Shown here piece by piece: positions 1 to 16,458 of a stretch of 37,736 nt of DNA. The notes below the pieces were generated by a model. It made no database searches. It had not been told where the DNA came from and saw only the letters and a program-made list of their open reading frames with translations. Numbering within the stretch: the stretch's first letter is position 1; each line of letters starts with the position of its first letter. The position numbers and the translations under genes are program-made. The DNA comes from a virus: positions 1 to 37,736 of IMG/VR virus record IMGVR_UViG_3300008107_000388; one strand, 5' to 3'.

Positions 1-1376
1 TTGGTTATAAATGATTGGTTGACAGATTGTATTGTGGTTATTAATGATGATAATTGAAATGTTGAATTAAATTTATTTAATGTGTTGGTTGCAAAATTCT
101 GAATAGCATTAAACACTTGTGTTTCTAATTGATTAGAAGTCAATGCTGTTAATTTTGGATTATAATATATATTTGATATAATTTTTAAGTATGTGTAGTC
201 AACATCTATAATTTTTGGTTTAATTGTTAATACAGAAATAGGTTTAATAATTCTTTCTTCAATAATATTTTTTTGCGTTTGTGTTAAAGTATATCCACCT
301 TTTGGTTTTACGGCAATAAAAATAGTACCATAAACAGGAGGATTATTTTCTTCTCCACCCCAAACGTTAACAGCATCTACCGGAAAAACACCAGAATTAT
401 TCTGTATTAGATAGATGTAATCTTCTTTTGTAACGGCACGACCTTGAGCAGAGTATGATTTAGGTGCTGTGTATTTGATTGATTCAATGGTTTCTTTTTC
501 GGAACCTTGAGTTGTAGAGGTGATAGGTAATATTGTGGTGTTTGAATAACCAGAAACAGCATCCATCAATACGAAATTGTTTGCACCTGCTGAACTTGTA
601 CCATTGGTCACAATATATGAAACCGTTACAATATTACCATCAGTAATTGATTTACCTAATATACCATCACCAAAATATATTTGATAGAAACCATTGATAC
701 CTTCTTGTAAAAAATACACACTTGATGTTGTATTTAAACTTAAATAATCTTCTGCTAAATTATAGATTTCATAGGCAGTATTTGAACCACTTTGTTGTAC
801 CGATACAGTCAGAGTTGTTGTGTCAACGTTTGTGTCGGGTAAATCAAATATAGCTGTTGGATTGGCCGCAGAATCATAGGTATAATTTAAGGTGATTGGT
901 TCACCTTGTTTAATTGTTAAGTTTGAAAATGTAACTGAATTGGAAACAGTATTTGTATTTAATGTGGTTGAGTTAACTGTTACAAATTTATAATTCACGC
1001 CATCAATTGCTTCGGACATAAAAGAAGTAAATTTTGGTAGTGTTAACGAAGAATCAGTCACTTGATTAAAAGTGATATTAATGGTGGCTGATGGAGCTGA
1101 TGCTGATTTTGGTGTATAGTTTAATAGTTTTGCATGAGAAACAACCGATGACCTTTGTAGTGCTGAATCCAAAAACATCTCATTAGCAACCATATTCAAG
1201 TAATAAGCATTATACTGTGTATTATAGGCAAGAATATCCAACAATGTAGAAAGTGCAGAACCTTCATAGTTGTAATCTTGTAATGTGTTTTGTGATTGCA
1301 GAAACTTTTTAAGATTAGTTTTAATTGTATTAAAATCTAAATCTGTAATCTGAATATTGGATTTATTTCCAGCCAT
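1..1376 (-). CDS. 6: Baseplate wedge protein gp6-like (partial, C-terminus beyond window)
   Basis: Reading leftward from the ATG at 1376, one frame stays open to the window edge (about 458 codons), so the C-terminus is missing. The N-terminus reads MAGNKSNIQITDLDFNTIKT, followed by a helical stretch ending in LSTLLDILAYNTQYNAYYLN, which is the signature I associate with T4 gp6 and the baseplate J family. Later segments (FGDGILGKSI, then the region around VTKEDY) fit the same family. gp6 forms the inner ring of the T4 baseplate wedge and dimerises to link wedges around the hub. The gene lies one base downstream of gene 25, so the two are cotranscribed. T4 gp6 is about 660 aa, so roughly 200 residues probably lie outside. 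Identification is by recognition of motifs and neighbours, not by a search. Confidence 0.88.
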   Translation of the reverse strand, partial: MAGNKSNIQITDLDFNTIKTNLKKFLQSQNTLQDYNYEGSALSTLLDILAYNTQYNAYYLNMVANEMFLDSALQRSSVVSHAKLLNYTPKSASAPSATINITFNQVTDSSLTLPKFTSFMSEAIDGVNYKFVTVNSTTLNTNTVSNSVTFSNLTIKQGEPITLNYTYDSAANPTAIFDLPDTNVDTTTLTVSVQQSGSNTAYEIYNLAEDYLSLNTTSSVYFLQEGINGFYQIYFGDGILGKSITDGNIVTVSYIVTNGTSSAGANNFVLMDAVSGYSNTTILPITSTTQGSEKETIESIKYTAPKSYSAQGRAVTKEDYIYLIQNNSGVFPVDAVNVWGGEENNPPVYGTIFIAVKPKGGYTLTQTQKNIIEERIIKPISVLTIKPKIIDVDYTYLKIISNIYYNPKLTALTSNQLETQVFNAIQNFATNTLNKFNSTFQLSSLITTIQSVNQSFIT

Positions 1377-1377
1377 T

Positions 1378-1770
1378 TTATCTATTTCTTTCTAGAAGTA
1401 ATGTTACTGATGTTGGTAATGTAGCATTTTCAATGTAGAAACTAATTGTAATATCATAAGCATTTTTATCAGGATATGGTACAATGATTATTTCTTTTAA
1501 CTTTGCTCTTTTTTCATAGTTTTTTATAACCAGTTCCACTTCTTTTTCTAAACTTGTTGCTGTTACCGGTGAAATTGGTTCAAATAGTATCGCATCAATG
1601 TTTGATCCAATGTCAGGATTAAAAGGTCTTTCATAATGTTTGGTCAACAGTAGATTACGGATTGAACGAATAACCGCCAAGTCATCGTAGCTAAGAGCGA
1701 CATCACCAATTACCGGTTTTTTGGTAAATGTAAAGTCGATGTCTGAATATATCTTTGTTAGGTTTGCCAT
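1378..1770 (-). CDS. 25: Baseplate wedge protein gp25 (lysozyme-like fold family)
   Basis: This 130-aa protein has nearly the length of T4 gp25 (132 aa). It contains the family hallmark ERPFNPDIGSNI around residues 47-58, preceded by IRNLLLTKHY. gp25-like proteins (GPW/gp25 family) sit in the baseplate wedge core, contact the first sheath ring and help trigger sheath contraction. They are structural despite old annotations as lysozymes. The gene is followed after one base by gene 6, a common pairing in contractile tails. An AATAAATA-like element lies only a few bases before the ATG, too close to serve this start. Confidence 0.93.
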   Translation of the reverse strand: MANLTKIYSDIDFTFTKKPVIGDVALSYDDLAVIRSIRNLLLTKHYERPFNPDIGSNIDAILFEPISPVTATSLEKEVELVIKNYEKRAKLKEIIIVPYPDKNAYDITISFYIENATLPTSVTLLLERNR

Positions 1771-1871
1771 CTTTTATTTATTACGCTTCTAGGAGTAAAT
1801 GCGCTTTTCGAAACTTTGAAAGCGCTAAAAAAAATTCTTGAGCCGGAACACAAAAATTCGAAATTTTGAGA
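1771..1871. other. Intergenic gap with two inverted repeats
   Basis: About 100 bases separate gene 25 from the glycine-rich gene, the longest gap in the left structural block. It contains a 7-bp GC-rich inverted repeat, GCGCTTT...AAAGCGC (about 1801-1825), and a second shorter inverted repeat, AAAATT-CGA-AATTTT, near 1853-1867. The A-run at about 1826-1834 lies on the wrong side to make the first repeat an intrinsic terminator for leftward transcription. The region may be an RNA-processing or regulatory structure between the fibre and wedge genes. Confidence 0.4.
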
Positions 1872-2780
1872 TTATGATATCCACACACAATTTTGATGAG
1901 TACCTGTGCTAACATAAGTAATTTTTATAACTCCTTTATTTCCTGGTTGTGGTGGAACCACAATAAATGATGGAGTGGGTGGACTTGCAAAACCTCCAGG
2001 TCTTTGCATTATTTCGCCTGCGCCACCAGCACCATAAATAAAAGATTGATTATTAGGATTTACTATAAATGTAGGATTGTCCGGTGCAACTCCAGGAAAA
2101 CCTGGAAAAGTTGCAGGATTTTCTCCTGTTGGCCACCTACCGTTTATTGGTAAATTAAATGGATCTGTTTTAAATGATGGAGGAATTTGAAAAGACAAAT
2201 CGTAATTACGGCTCATCCCTTGTCCATAATCAACTCTTGTTGTCAAAAATCCTGGCGGAACCTTCACATTATTGGTATTACTTGGATCTCCAAAAATTCC
2301 TCCTTGATGATTGACACCTTGAGGTGACTCAAATCCACTAATATAATCCATATTCCACGATCCTGCCCTACTTGACACAAAAATAATCGATTCTGCAGAA
2401 CCAAAAAAAGTTGATCCACCACCACCACCATAATTAATTTTATTAAATCCTGTCGTACTGTAAATTGCAGTACGAACACCTTGTTCACCACCTCCGCCAA
2501 CGCTTACTGGTATAACTTGTCCTGGAACCAAATTTACATTAGTAATTCTCGCATACGCACCTCCACCTCCACCTAAACCATAATTATAAAACCTATAGCC
2601 AAGTCTATTTGTTTGTGGTATGCTGTTGAAATCAAAAAAAGTATAAAGTTCATAAATTAAACTGATTCCTCCACCTCCACCTCCGCCTACAAGTTCTATT
2701 TTATTGGGAGCTTTTATATCCCAATCTGCTGGAACAGTCCAGTTTTGAGAACCAGCAGTGTCAATATATATTTCAGGCAT
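1872..2780 (-). CDS. Glycine-rich virion protein, candidate tail-tip adhesin
   Basis: This is a 302-aa protein. The N-terminus contains the phrase SQNWTVPADW, which I associate with phage glycine-rich domain proteins. Poly-glycine blocks follow (six to seven Gly near residue 33, then GLGGGGGAYA, VSVGGGGEQG, YGGGGGSTFFG and GAGGAGE), separated by variable segments. This layout resembles the glycine-rich motifs of T-even gp38-type receptor-binding adhesins, where polyglycine-II helices display variable loops. It is also consistent with a generic structural glycine-rich fold. It is the last gene of the fibre island, next to two collagen-like fibre genes. Role in host recognition is inference. 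No signal peptide or membrane segment is seen. Confidence 0.6.
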   Translation of the reverse strand: MPEIYIDTAGSQNWTVPADWDIKAPNKIELVGGGGGGGISLIYELYTFFDFNSIPQTNRLGYRFYNYGLGGGGGAYARITNVNLVPGQVIPVSVGGGGEQGVRTAIYSTTGFNKINYGGGGGSTFFGSAESIIFVSSRAGSWNMDYISGFESPQGVNHQGGIFGDPSNTNNVKVPPGFLTTRVDYGQGMSRNYDLSFQIPPSFKTDPFNLPINGRWPTGENPATFPGFPGVAPDNPTFIVNPNNQSFIYGAGGAGEIMQRPGGFASPPTPSFIVVPPQPGNKGVIKITYVSTGTHQNCVWIS

Positions 2781-2785
2781 ATTAA

Positions 2786-3391
2786 TTAAGAAGAAAATCC
2801 TAAAGTAATAACTAAAACAGCACTGGATGAACTTAAAGCATTGTTAGTTATACTAGCATACAAAGTTTCTCCTACAGCAACATTGAAATTCACATTTGGT
2901 ACCCTAAAGCTATTACTCGTGTTGTTAACAGGAACAGATTGTAAATTTCCAATACTGCCACGACTATTAAAAATTGTTACTGTGGCAGTGCCAGAACCAT
3001 TTACTATTGTTGCAGACATATAGCTAATTCGTAAGTTTCTTGGAGCATAATTTGTAAAATAATAAATGTTTGAAACATTAACACCTGTAATGTTTAGTGT
3101 TGCTGTTGTATCTGCAAACGGTCCTGTTGAACCAACGGGGCCTGTTGCACCTGTTGAACCTATTGGTCCTTGAATACCAGTTGCACCAGTAGAACCTTGT
3201 GGACCTGTTGCACCCACAGGACCAATTGGTCCTGTAGCACCGGTTGTTCCTGCACCCGTAGATCCAATTGGTCCGGTTGAACCCGTAGATCCAATTGGTC
3301 CAGTTGAACCCGTTGCACCTATCGGACCAATTGGGCCCGTAGCACCTCGGCCTAAACCGCTACTTGCAAGTTCACTTTGTTTTAATGGCAT
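2786..3391 (-). CDS. Short collagen-like fibre protein
   Basis: A 201-aa protein in three parts. Residues 1-15 form a non-collagenous leader ([20 protein letters not shown]). Roughly residues 16-90 are uninterrupted Gly-X-Y triplets, mostly GAT, GPI and GST with one GAG. About 105 C-terminal residues form a beta-rich globular domain ([20 protein letters not shown] onward). Collagen-like triplets in phages build trimeric rods, and the terminal domain probably trimerises and may bind the receptor. It lies between the glycine-rich adhesin and the PA14-like protein in a tightly spaced set of fibre genes. The C-terminal domain has no family I can name. Confidence 0.75.
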   Translation of the reverse strand: MPLKQSELASSGLGRGATGPIGPIGATGSTGPIGSTGSTGPIGSTGAGTTGATGPIGPVGATGPQGSTGATGIQGPIGSTGATGPVGSTGPFADTTATLNITGVNVSNIYYFTNYAPRNLRISYMSATIVNGSGTATVTIFNSRGSIGNLQSVPVNNTSNSFRVPNVNFNVAVGETLYASITNNALSSSSAVLVITLGFSS

Positions 3392-3394
3392 TTA

Positions 3395-3945
3395 TTAAAA
3401 TCCGTTCGTTGTTGGATTATAAAATACTTTACCGGTAACATCAGTTGTTTTTGTTATCGTTGGTGTGGAATAATTAAATGTTAACACATCACCACCACTA
3501 TTCTCACCAAATTGTATTCTTATTGGATAATATATACCTGCTGTAAGAGAAGCAGTTCCATTTGCTTCAACAGTACCGTGTAACCCACCATTATTTACTG
3601 TTGCGTTTCCAGTTGTAAATCCAGACAAAGCATTTGAACCTACCCAAACATAAGAAGCATCATCACTTGATGTAAAAAATGTATATGTTTCTGTTGTGTT
3701 TGGTAAAAAATAACCTAACCATTGAACACTAAAACTACTTCCATCATCACTACTTGGTTCTGAAATTGCGGTAGTTTGAACTGATGTTGCTGGGTTAGCG
3801 CCAAAAGTTGTTGGTGTAGCTGTTGCAAAAAAACTAACATTATCAGCAAAGTATCCCGAATATGTGGTTTTAAATAAACCAGCAAGATAATTATTCAACT
3901 TTACATTGTTTATACTATTCATCAAAATTGATTGAATACTAGGCA

Positions 3946-3946
<1 letters not shown>
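3395..3946 (-). CDS. PA14/GLEYA-like lectin-type virion protein
   Basis: About 183 aa. The ATG at 3946 overlaps the stop of the upstream collagen fibre gene (TGATG), so this start is preferred over a TTG three bases earlier. The core from about residue 70 reads FSVQWLGYFLPNTTETYTFF, then SDDASYVWVG, then a glycine-rich turn and ASLTAGIYYPIRIQFGE. This is the classic PA14/GLEYA pattern (beta-sandwich, 'GY' strand, 'SDDgs.lwi', 'pi.i.y.n..g'). Such domains bind glycans in yeast flocculins and in bacterial toxins and adhesins. In a phage fibre island it suggests a carbohydrate-binding receptor module, perhaps a cap on the collagen rod encoded just upstream. Family assignment is by eye, and receptor binding is inferred. 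Confidence 0.68.
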
Positions 3947-12172
<8,226 letters not shown>

Positions 12173-12211
12173 GGTTCACTATCCCCTTTGTTTTAAAACG
12201 TACTTCTATAA

Positions 12212-13372
12212 CTAACTATTTAGTTTAATAGTTTGAGGCATTTCATGAGGATAATTTTTCTTTAACCAATTCAATTGAAGTCTTGCATCATTTCTTTCAT
12301 ACCAACCATTACCAGTGTAAACATTTAAAACAGATTGAAAATATTCCTCATACATTTTGCCAACTTTTTCTAATGTAAAGTTTTCAGCAAAAGCACGACA
12401 ATTTTTAGGATTAATATTGTGAATATTGTTAGCAGCCCACAAATATTGTTCAAAGGTTCTACAACGATAACCAGTAATTCCATGTATGTTATTTTCTGTA
12501 AATGAACCCCAATCAGTTGTAATTGTAGGTGTTCCTGAGAACAACATTTCAACTTGAACTCCACCAAAAGGTTCAACATACATTGATGGCACAAAGGCTG
12601 CTTTTGCACCGGACATCAATTTTCTTCGCATCTCAACGTCAGCGTAACCAATTTCAGTAATATGAGCAGGTATCTCTTTATAACCCATTTGAGTTAATGA
12701 ATTTTGGCCTGCAATAATTAATTTGGCACCAAGTGCTTCAGTTACTTGAACCGCAACATTTACACCTTTACCATCATATACACGACCTAAAAATAAAAAA
12801 TAATCTTTTTTCTTTTCTTGGAAAGTAAAATCATCAGGATCAAAATAGTTTGGAATAACTGCATCATACCAATCTTGTTTGCAACTACCAACGGCTGTCA
12901 TTCCATAATAAGCATGGTATATTGCATATGATTCAAATATTTTCCAGCGAGCCCAATGTCCGCCAGCATAACCAATTCCTGGTTCAACACAAATTAAATC
13001 TGAATGTGCATCACAAACTGGACGCACACCTGATCCCCAAAAAGGAAGAATAAAATCGTGTTTTTGTTTTCTTTTACCAACCTCCACAATGGCGTTTTTA
13101 TAGAATGTTTGGTAAGCATGGTCATTGACATCAAATTTATAAAAATTCTTACGCCAGTCATAATCACCATAAGCAATTTCTAAATCTTTATTAGTGGTGA
13201 CCGTAACATGTTCATCACAAACTAAATCTGAATCTTCGTGGCCGTAGTGTATAATAGTATGGCCTAACGACTTCATCATTTTGCCAAATTTAACTACCTT
13301 TTGTGTATAAGCACAAGCATTATATTCTTTTGAAGATACAGTATGTGGTAAACCTAAAATATGAAAACGCAT
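12212..13372 (-). CDS. Glycosyltransferase (GT-B type, family 4-like)
   Basis: A 386-aa protein. The N-terminal half starts [11 protein letters not shown] and continues with a Rossmann-like segment. The C-terminal half contains [20 protein letters not shown] around residues 193-212 and the donor-binding signature [20 protein letters not shown] around residues 258-277, with the two-glutamate spacing typical of retaining GT-B enzymes. Such enzymes transfer a nucleotide-activated sugar to an acceptor. T4-like phages use glycosyltransferases on DNA bases or on virion proteins. Its position directly upstream of Thr-rich collagen-like fibre genes suggests O-glycosylation of the fibres, as on GXT repeats of the Bacillus exosporium protein BclA. 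Modification of DNA or of host surface glycans cannot be excluded. Ribosome-binding site AAAGGTGA precedes the ATG. Confidence 0.8.
   Translation of the reverse strand: MRFHILGLPHTVSSKEYNACAYTQKVVKFGKMMKSLGHTIIHYGHEDSDLVCDEHVTVTTNKDLEIAYGDYDWRKNFYKFDVNDHAYQTFYKNAIVEVGKRKQKHDFILPFWGSGVRPVCDAHSDLICVEPGIGYAGGHWARWKIFESYAIYHAYYGMTAVGSCKQDWYDAVIPNYFDPDDFTFQEKKKDYFLFLGRVYDGKGVNVAVQVTEALGAKLIIAGQNSLTQMGYKEIPAHITEIGYADVEMRRKLMSGAKAAFVPSMYVEPFGGVQVEMLFSGTPTITTDWGSFTENNIHGITGYRCRTFEQYLWAANNIHNINPKNCRAFAENFTLEKVGKMYEEYFQSVLNVYTGNGWYERNDARLQLNWLKKNYPHEMPQTIKLNS
12216..12223 (-). promoter_or_regulatory. Candidate late promoter -10 element (CTAAATAG)
   Basis: On the minus strand the sequence reads ACTAAATAG about 44 bases before the start of the 1581-aa collagen gene. 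CTAAATA resembles the late-promoter core of T4-like cyanophages and is a near match to T4 TATAAATA. The element overlaps the stop end of the glycosyltransferase gene. It is supported by motif and spacing only. Confidence 0.4.
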
Positions 13373-13395
13373 AATAAAATCACCTTTTTAAAAAA

Positions 13396-14778
13396 TTATA
13401 TTGTGATTAACCTTCTAATCATCTTAACAGTATTTATTGCTTGTGTAGGACGAAAATATAAATTAACCACGTTGTTTGCAACATCAGCATCAAATTGACC
13501 AAGAGTAATATCACTTACAAGTTCACCGTATTGAGTCATAAAGGCACAAATTCCATTGTGCATTACCCTTAACTCAATTACTTGATAAAAAGAACCTGAT
13601 GTTATTTGTATTTCATATTTGGCACTTCGATATGTGTAAATATCAAAATTGTCAACAGCAATTGGATTAGTTGTTGTTGTGTCAAATTGAATAATCGATA
13701 CACCACCACCAGCAGCTTCTAAAGAGGTGGCAGATGTAATGCGGCCAAACCTATCTACTGTAAAAATAGGAACTCTGTTTGCAGAACCATAAGTTCCAGG
13801 ACTAACACCCGTATCTGTAAGAGTAAAAGTTCCTGTTTCACCAGTAGTTGTGGCACCCGTACCACCAGTTACAATTGTTGTGCCTGTTCCTGTGCCTGAC
13901 GTTAAAGCAGATGCAAACGGATTATTATACAATACGGCTGAAGTATTTACTGTTACAGCCAAAGGCTTTGCAGTAGCTAAATCAGTTTTTAATTTTGTTG
14001 TGCCAACTATTTGCAATAAAGAATTTTGTGTATCACCAACACTAGAAAAAGTCAAAACGGTTTGATAATCTCTTATAATTGCCAACGAATTTTGATAAAA
14101 ATTAATATCTCCGTTTCTTCTGGTTGCCAACAAGGTTTGTAGAGAATTAACATCTGTTATAATTGTGTTAATACTAGAAACAGAAATGTTACTGTATGTG
14201 TTACCATCTTCAACATACAGAGAATTACCTAAAGTTCTTGAATCTATAATTATTGCGTTACTTCTTGAATCAACATCGTCACGAATATAGAGGCTAGTAA
14301 AATTTCCTAATACCGGCACGTTATTTTGTGTTTGATCCGATTTATTGGTTAAGCTTAATACTTGGCGACCAATTGATAGGGCTGTATTTAAATCTGGATA
14401 TAAAACAGTATTGGCTGATCGTTCAACACCAGATATATAATTTGTGTGTGTTGTAAAATCAGAAACAGCCGTTAATGCATTTATAATTGAAGAATATAAT
14501 GTGTTTGCTTGTGTTGGAGCTACATTAAAAGTTATTGAACTGATGTTACAGTTTGCAGCCATACCTGTAAGAACAACTGTCATATTACTTAATACAGATG
14601 AATATGGATTCTGATAGTAACCTGTTGCTGTTGATGTTGCAATATCATCAACTTGCCATTGACTTAAATTAATTGAAGAATTATTAAGAAAGTTATTCGC
14701 ACCAGGAGCTAAATCGACATCATCACCAAATTTGGTGGTATCAAAATTATATCCTAATCTATTGTATATACTGGACAT
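13396..14778 (-). CDS. Fibre-like virion structural protein
   Basis: A 460-aa protein with no recognisable enzyme motif. It starts MSSIYNRLGYNFDTTKFGDD and is rich in Ser, Thr, Asn and Val throughout. Around residues 300-325 there is a Gly/Thr-rich linker (GTGTTIVTGGTGATTTGETG). It is followed by SPGTYGSANRVPIFTVDRFG around residues 325-345, the 'GtYGsa..vp.ftVd..GRit' motif common in phage fibre proteins. The C-terminal 100 residues look like a beta-rich end domain. It is separated by one base from the spike gene upstream, so it is probably a baseplate-associated fibre or collar protein. Exact role unknown. Confidence 0.65.
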   Translation of the reverse strand: MSSIYNRLGYNFDTTKFGDDVDLAPGANNFLNNSSINLSQWQVDDIATSTATGYYQNPYSSVLSNMTVVLTGMAANCNISSITFNVAPTQANTLYSSIINALTAVSDFTTHTNYISGVERSANTVLYPDLNTALSIGRQVLSLTNKSDQTQNNVPVLGNFTSLYIRDDVDSRSNAIIIDSRTLGNSLYVEDGNTYSNISVSSINTIITDVNSLQTLLATRRNGDINFYQNSLAIIRDYQTVLTFSSVGDTQNSLLQIVGTTKLKTDLATAKPLAVTVNTSAVLYNNPFASALTSGTGTGTTIVTGGTGATTTGETGTFTLTDTGVSPGTYGSANRVPIFTVDRFGRITSATSLEAAGGGVSIIQFDTTTTNPIAVDNFDIYTYRSAKYEIQITSGSFYQVIELRVMHNGICAFMTQYGELVSDITLGQFDADVANNVVNLYFRPTQAINTVKMIRRLITI

Positions 14779-14779
14779 A

Positions 14780-15523
14780 TTATGATTCCATTGGTGCGTT
14801 TAATGGAGGTGAAGTTGGGAATCCACGGTTTCCAATATGAGTATGCATATTAACTTTTATTCTAAACATTTGTACTGAACCAAACATATCTGAAACCATT
14901 GGCGCAAACATTGAAATGCCGGCATCAATTGTTGTACCTGCTATCATATAACCTAAAGTTTCAACAGATTTATTACCAGATACAGAAAGACCTGCTGTAA
15001 TATTTCCATCTGCTTGAACTGATTGTGATGTGCCTATATCACCACGAACATACAAATCAGCATTTACGTTAACGGTTGAAGCACCCAATGTAATATCACC
15101 AGAAGAATTTATTTCCACATCACCGTCAACGGATTGTATTGCATCTCCAGAAACGGATTGATTTACATCACCTTTAACATTTTGATATGCAGACCCATCA
15201 ATTTGTGTATAAGCATCACCTTTAATATGAAGTGCCGAATCACCCTCAATAGTTATGTTGCAAATGCCTCTAATTAATACGTTTTTATCAGAAGCAATAA
15301 TTTCATAGCCTTTACCAACAATTTTATGAACTTCGTCACCGTTAGGATGCATCTCAATAAACGAACCTGAACGGTGTTGTATACGAACACGTTCACGAGT
15401 TGGTGTATCATCCATTTCAAATGAATGACCTGATTCTGTTTGTTGTATATTATTATAAGAATATATTGGTTGGTAATCAGTATTAGCTGCTGATTCCGGT
15501 TCCGTCCATGACATATCGGCCAT
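14780..15523 (-). CDS. 5: Baseplate spike protein (gp5 C-terminal / VgrG-type beta-helix)
   Basis: A 247-aa protein corresponding to the needle half of T4 gp5. Residues about 33-70 (GHSFEMDDTPTRERVRIQHR, then GSFIEMHPNG) are the classic gp5/VgrG entry into the triple-stranded beta-helix. The following 110 residues repeat short strand-turn units (TIEGDSALHIKGDAYTQIDG and similar). Near the C-terminus HTHIGNRGFPTSPP is the usual end of phage spikes of this type. The spike pierces the outer membrane when the sheath contracts. The start codon overlaps the stop of the OB-domain gene (TAATG), so the two halves of gp5 are separate but translationally coupled. No lysozyme domain lies between them. 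Confidence 0.88.
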   Translation of the reverse strand: MADMSWTEPESAANTDYQPIYSYNNIQQTESGHSFEMDDTPTRERVRIQHRSGSFIEMHPNGDEVHKIVGKGYEIIASDKNVLIRGICNITIEGDSALHIKGDAYTQIDGSAYQNVKGDVNQSVSGDAIQSVDGDVEINSSGDITLGASTVNVNADLYVRGDIGTSQSVQADGNITAGLSVSGNKSVETLGYMIAGTTIDAGISMFAPMVSDMFGSVQMFRIKVNMHTHIGNRGFPTSPPLNAPMES

Positions 15524-16458
15524 TATGGTTTCACAATCGTATTTTGAACTGGCACAATAGTTTCTTTATCGGTCAAAGCTAGTTCTGCTGCAATAGCTGA
15601 TGAGTTCGCTAAAGAAACATTTCCTTCTGTAATATTTTTTTGAATTTCTTGACCTACAGCAATTGCACCAGATATACCACCAAGAGCTTCTTTTAAACAA
15701 TCTTGTAGAAATTTGGCTATTCTTGCTGGTAATGTAGCAACGTATTGAATTATTTTTTGTAGTTGATCCATTAAATCTTTAACAGCTCCGGCATATTGTT
15801 GTATTTTTTTAATAAATTTTTGTATTACTTTAACTTGTGCTTTAATTGTTTTTATAGCACTTCTGATTTCATCAGCAAATGGACTTGAAGATGCACTAGC
15901 CCAAAGGCCTTTAATTGCGGATCTAATTGTTTCTACCAATTCACTTGTTTTAAATGCCATTTTAGCAATTTCAAATTTCATATTTACTGAGATGTCACAC
16001 ACATGAGCTAAATTAGCATTGGATTGTGAAATGGCTGTTTTATCAACCACACCTCTAGATAAAGGTGAAAGTGTAGGTTTGCCTGCTTCATATTGAACTT
16101 GGCCTGATGGTGGTGTTGCCGGTTTTAAATCACTCTGAGGTGAAAATCCTTTATTTTTATTTGGTACAGCTTCAAGTCCAGGAAAAACACCCATCATTAT
16201 TGGTGATTGTGATGAAGTTCCGTCAGAGAAGAAACCCATCACATAGTCACCTAATCTAGGTGCACTAAATGATTTTGAATTGTTTACTGGATTAACGGCT
16301 GCGGCCCAAGGTAAATCTTTTGTTGGTAATTCTACCAAGTTATCTGTGTGGTGTCCGAAGATACGAACTTTTGCTCGACCCAATTTGGCTGGATCGTTAA
16401 CATCTTCTACTACACCATACCACCAATTAAATCCATCTTTGCCTATAAAATTATTCAT
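15523..16458 (-). CDS. 5: Baseplate hub OB-fold protein (gp5 N-terminal-like)
   Basis: A 311-aa protein. Residues about 10-100 form a gp5/VgrG-type OB-fold (FNWWYGVVEDVNDPAKLGRA, later PRLGDYVMGFFSDGTSSQSP and IMMGVFPG). The C-terminal two-thirds are helical and Lys-rich (IKAQVKVIQKFIKKIQQYAG), probably a coiled or packing domain, and are unlike T4 gp5, which has a lysozyme domain at this point. The protein should sit at the hub between gp27 and the spike. Overlaps at both ends (ATGA with gene 27, TAATG with the spike gene) place it in one operon. Confidence 0.85.
   Translation of the reverse strand: MNNFIGKDGFNWWYGVVEDVNDPAKLGRAKVRIFGHHTDNLVELPTKDLPWAAAVNPVNNSKSFSAPRLGDYVMGFFSDGTSSQSPIMMGVFPGLEAVPNKNKGFSPQSDLKPATPPSGQVQYEAGKPTLSPLSRGVVDKTAISQSNANLAHVCDISVNMKFEIAKMAFKTSELVETIRSAIKGLWASASSSPFADEIRSAIKTIKAQVKVIQKFIKKIQQYAGAVKDLMDQLQKIIQYVATLPARIAKFLQDCLKEALGGISGAIAVGQEIQKNITEGNVSLANSSAIAAELALTDKETIVPVQNTIVKP

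Noticed and set aside
1775-1782. Late promoter AATAAATA before gene 25
   Set aside because: It lies about five bases before the ATG, so the transcript would start inside the coding region.
1801-1834. Intrinsic terminator at the GCGCTTT/AAAGCGC hairpin
   Set aside because: The T-run is on the wrong side for leftward transcription, and on the plus strand the hairpin is followed by A residues.
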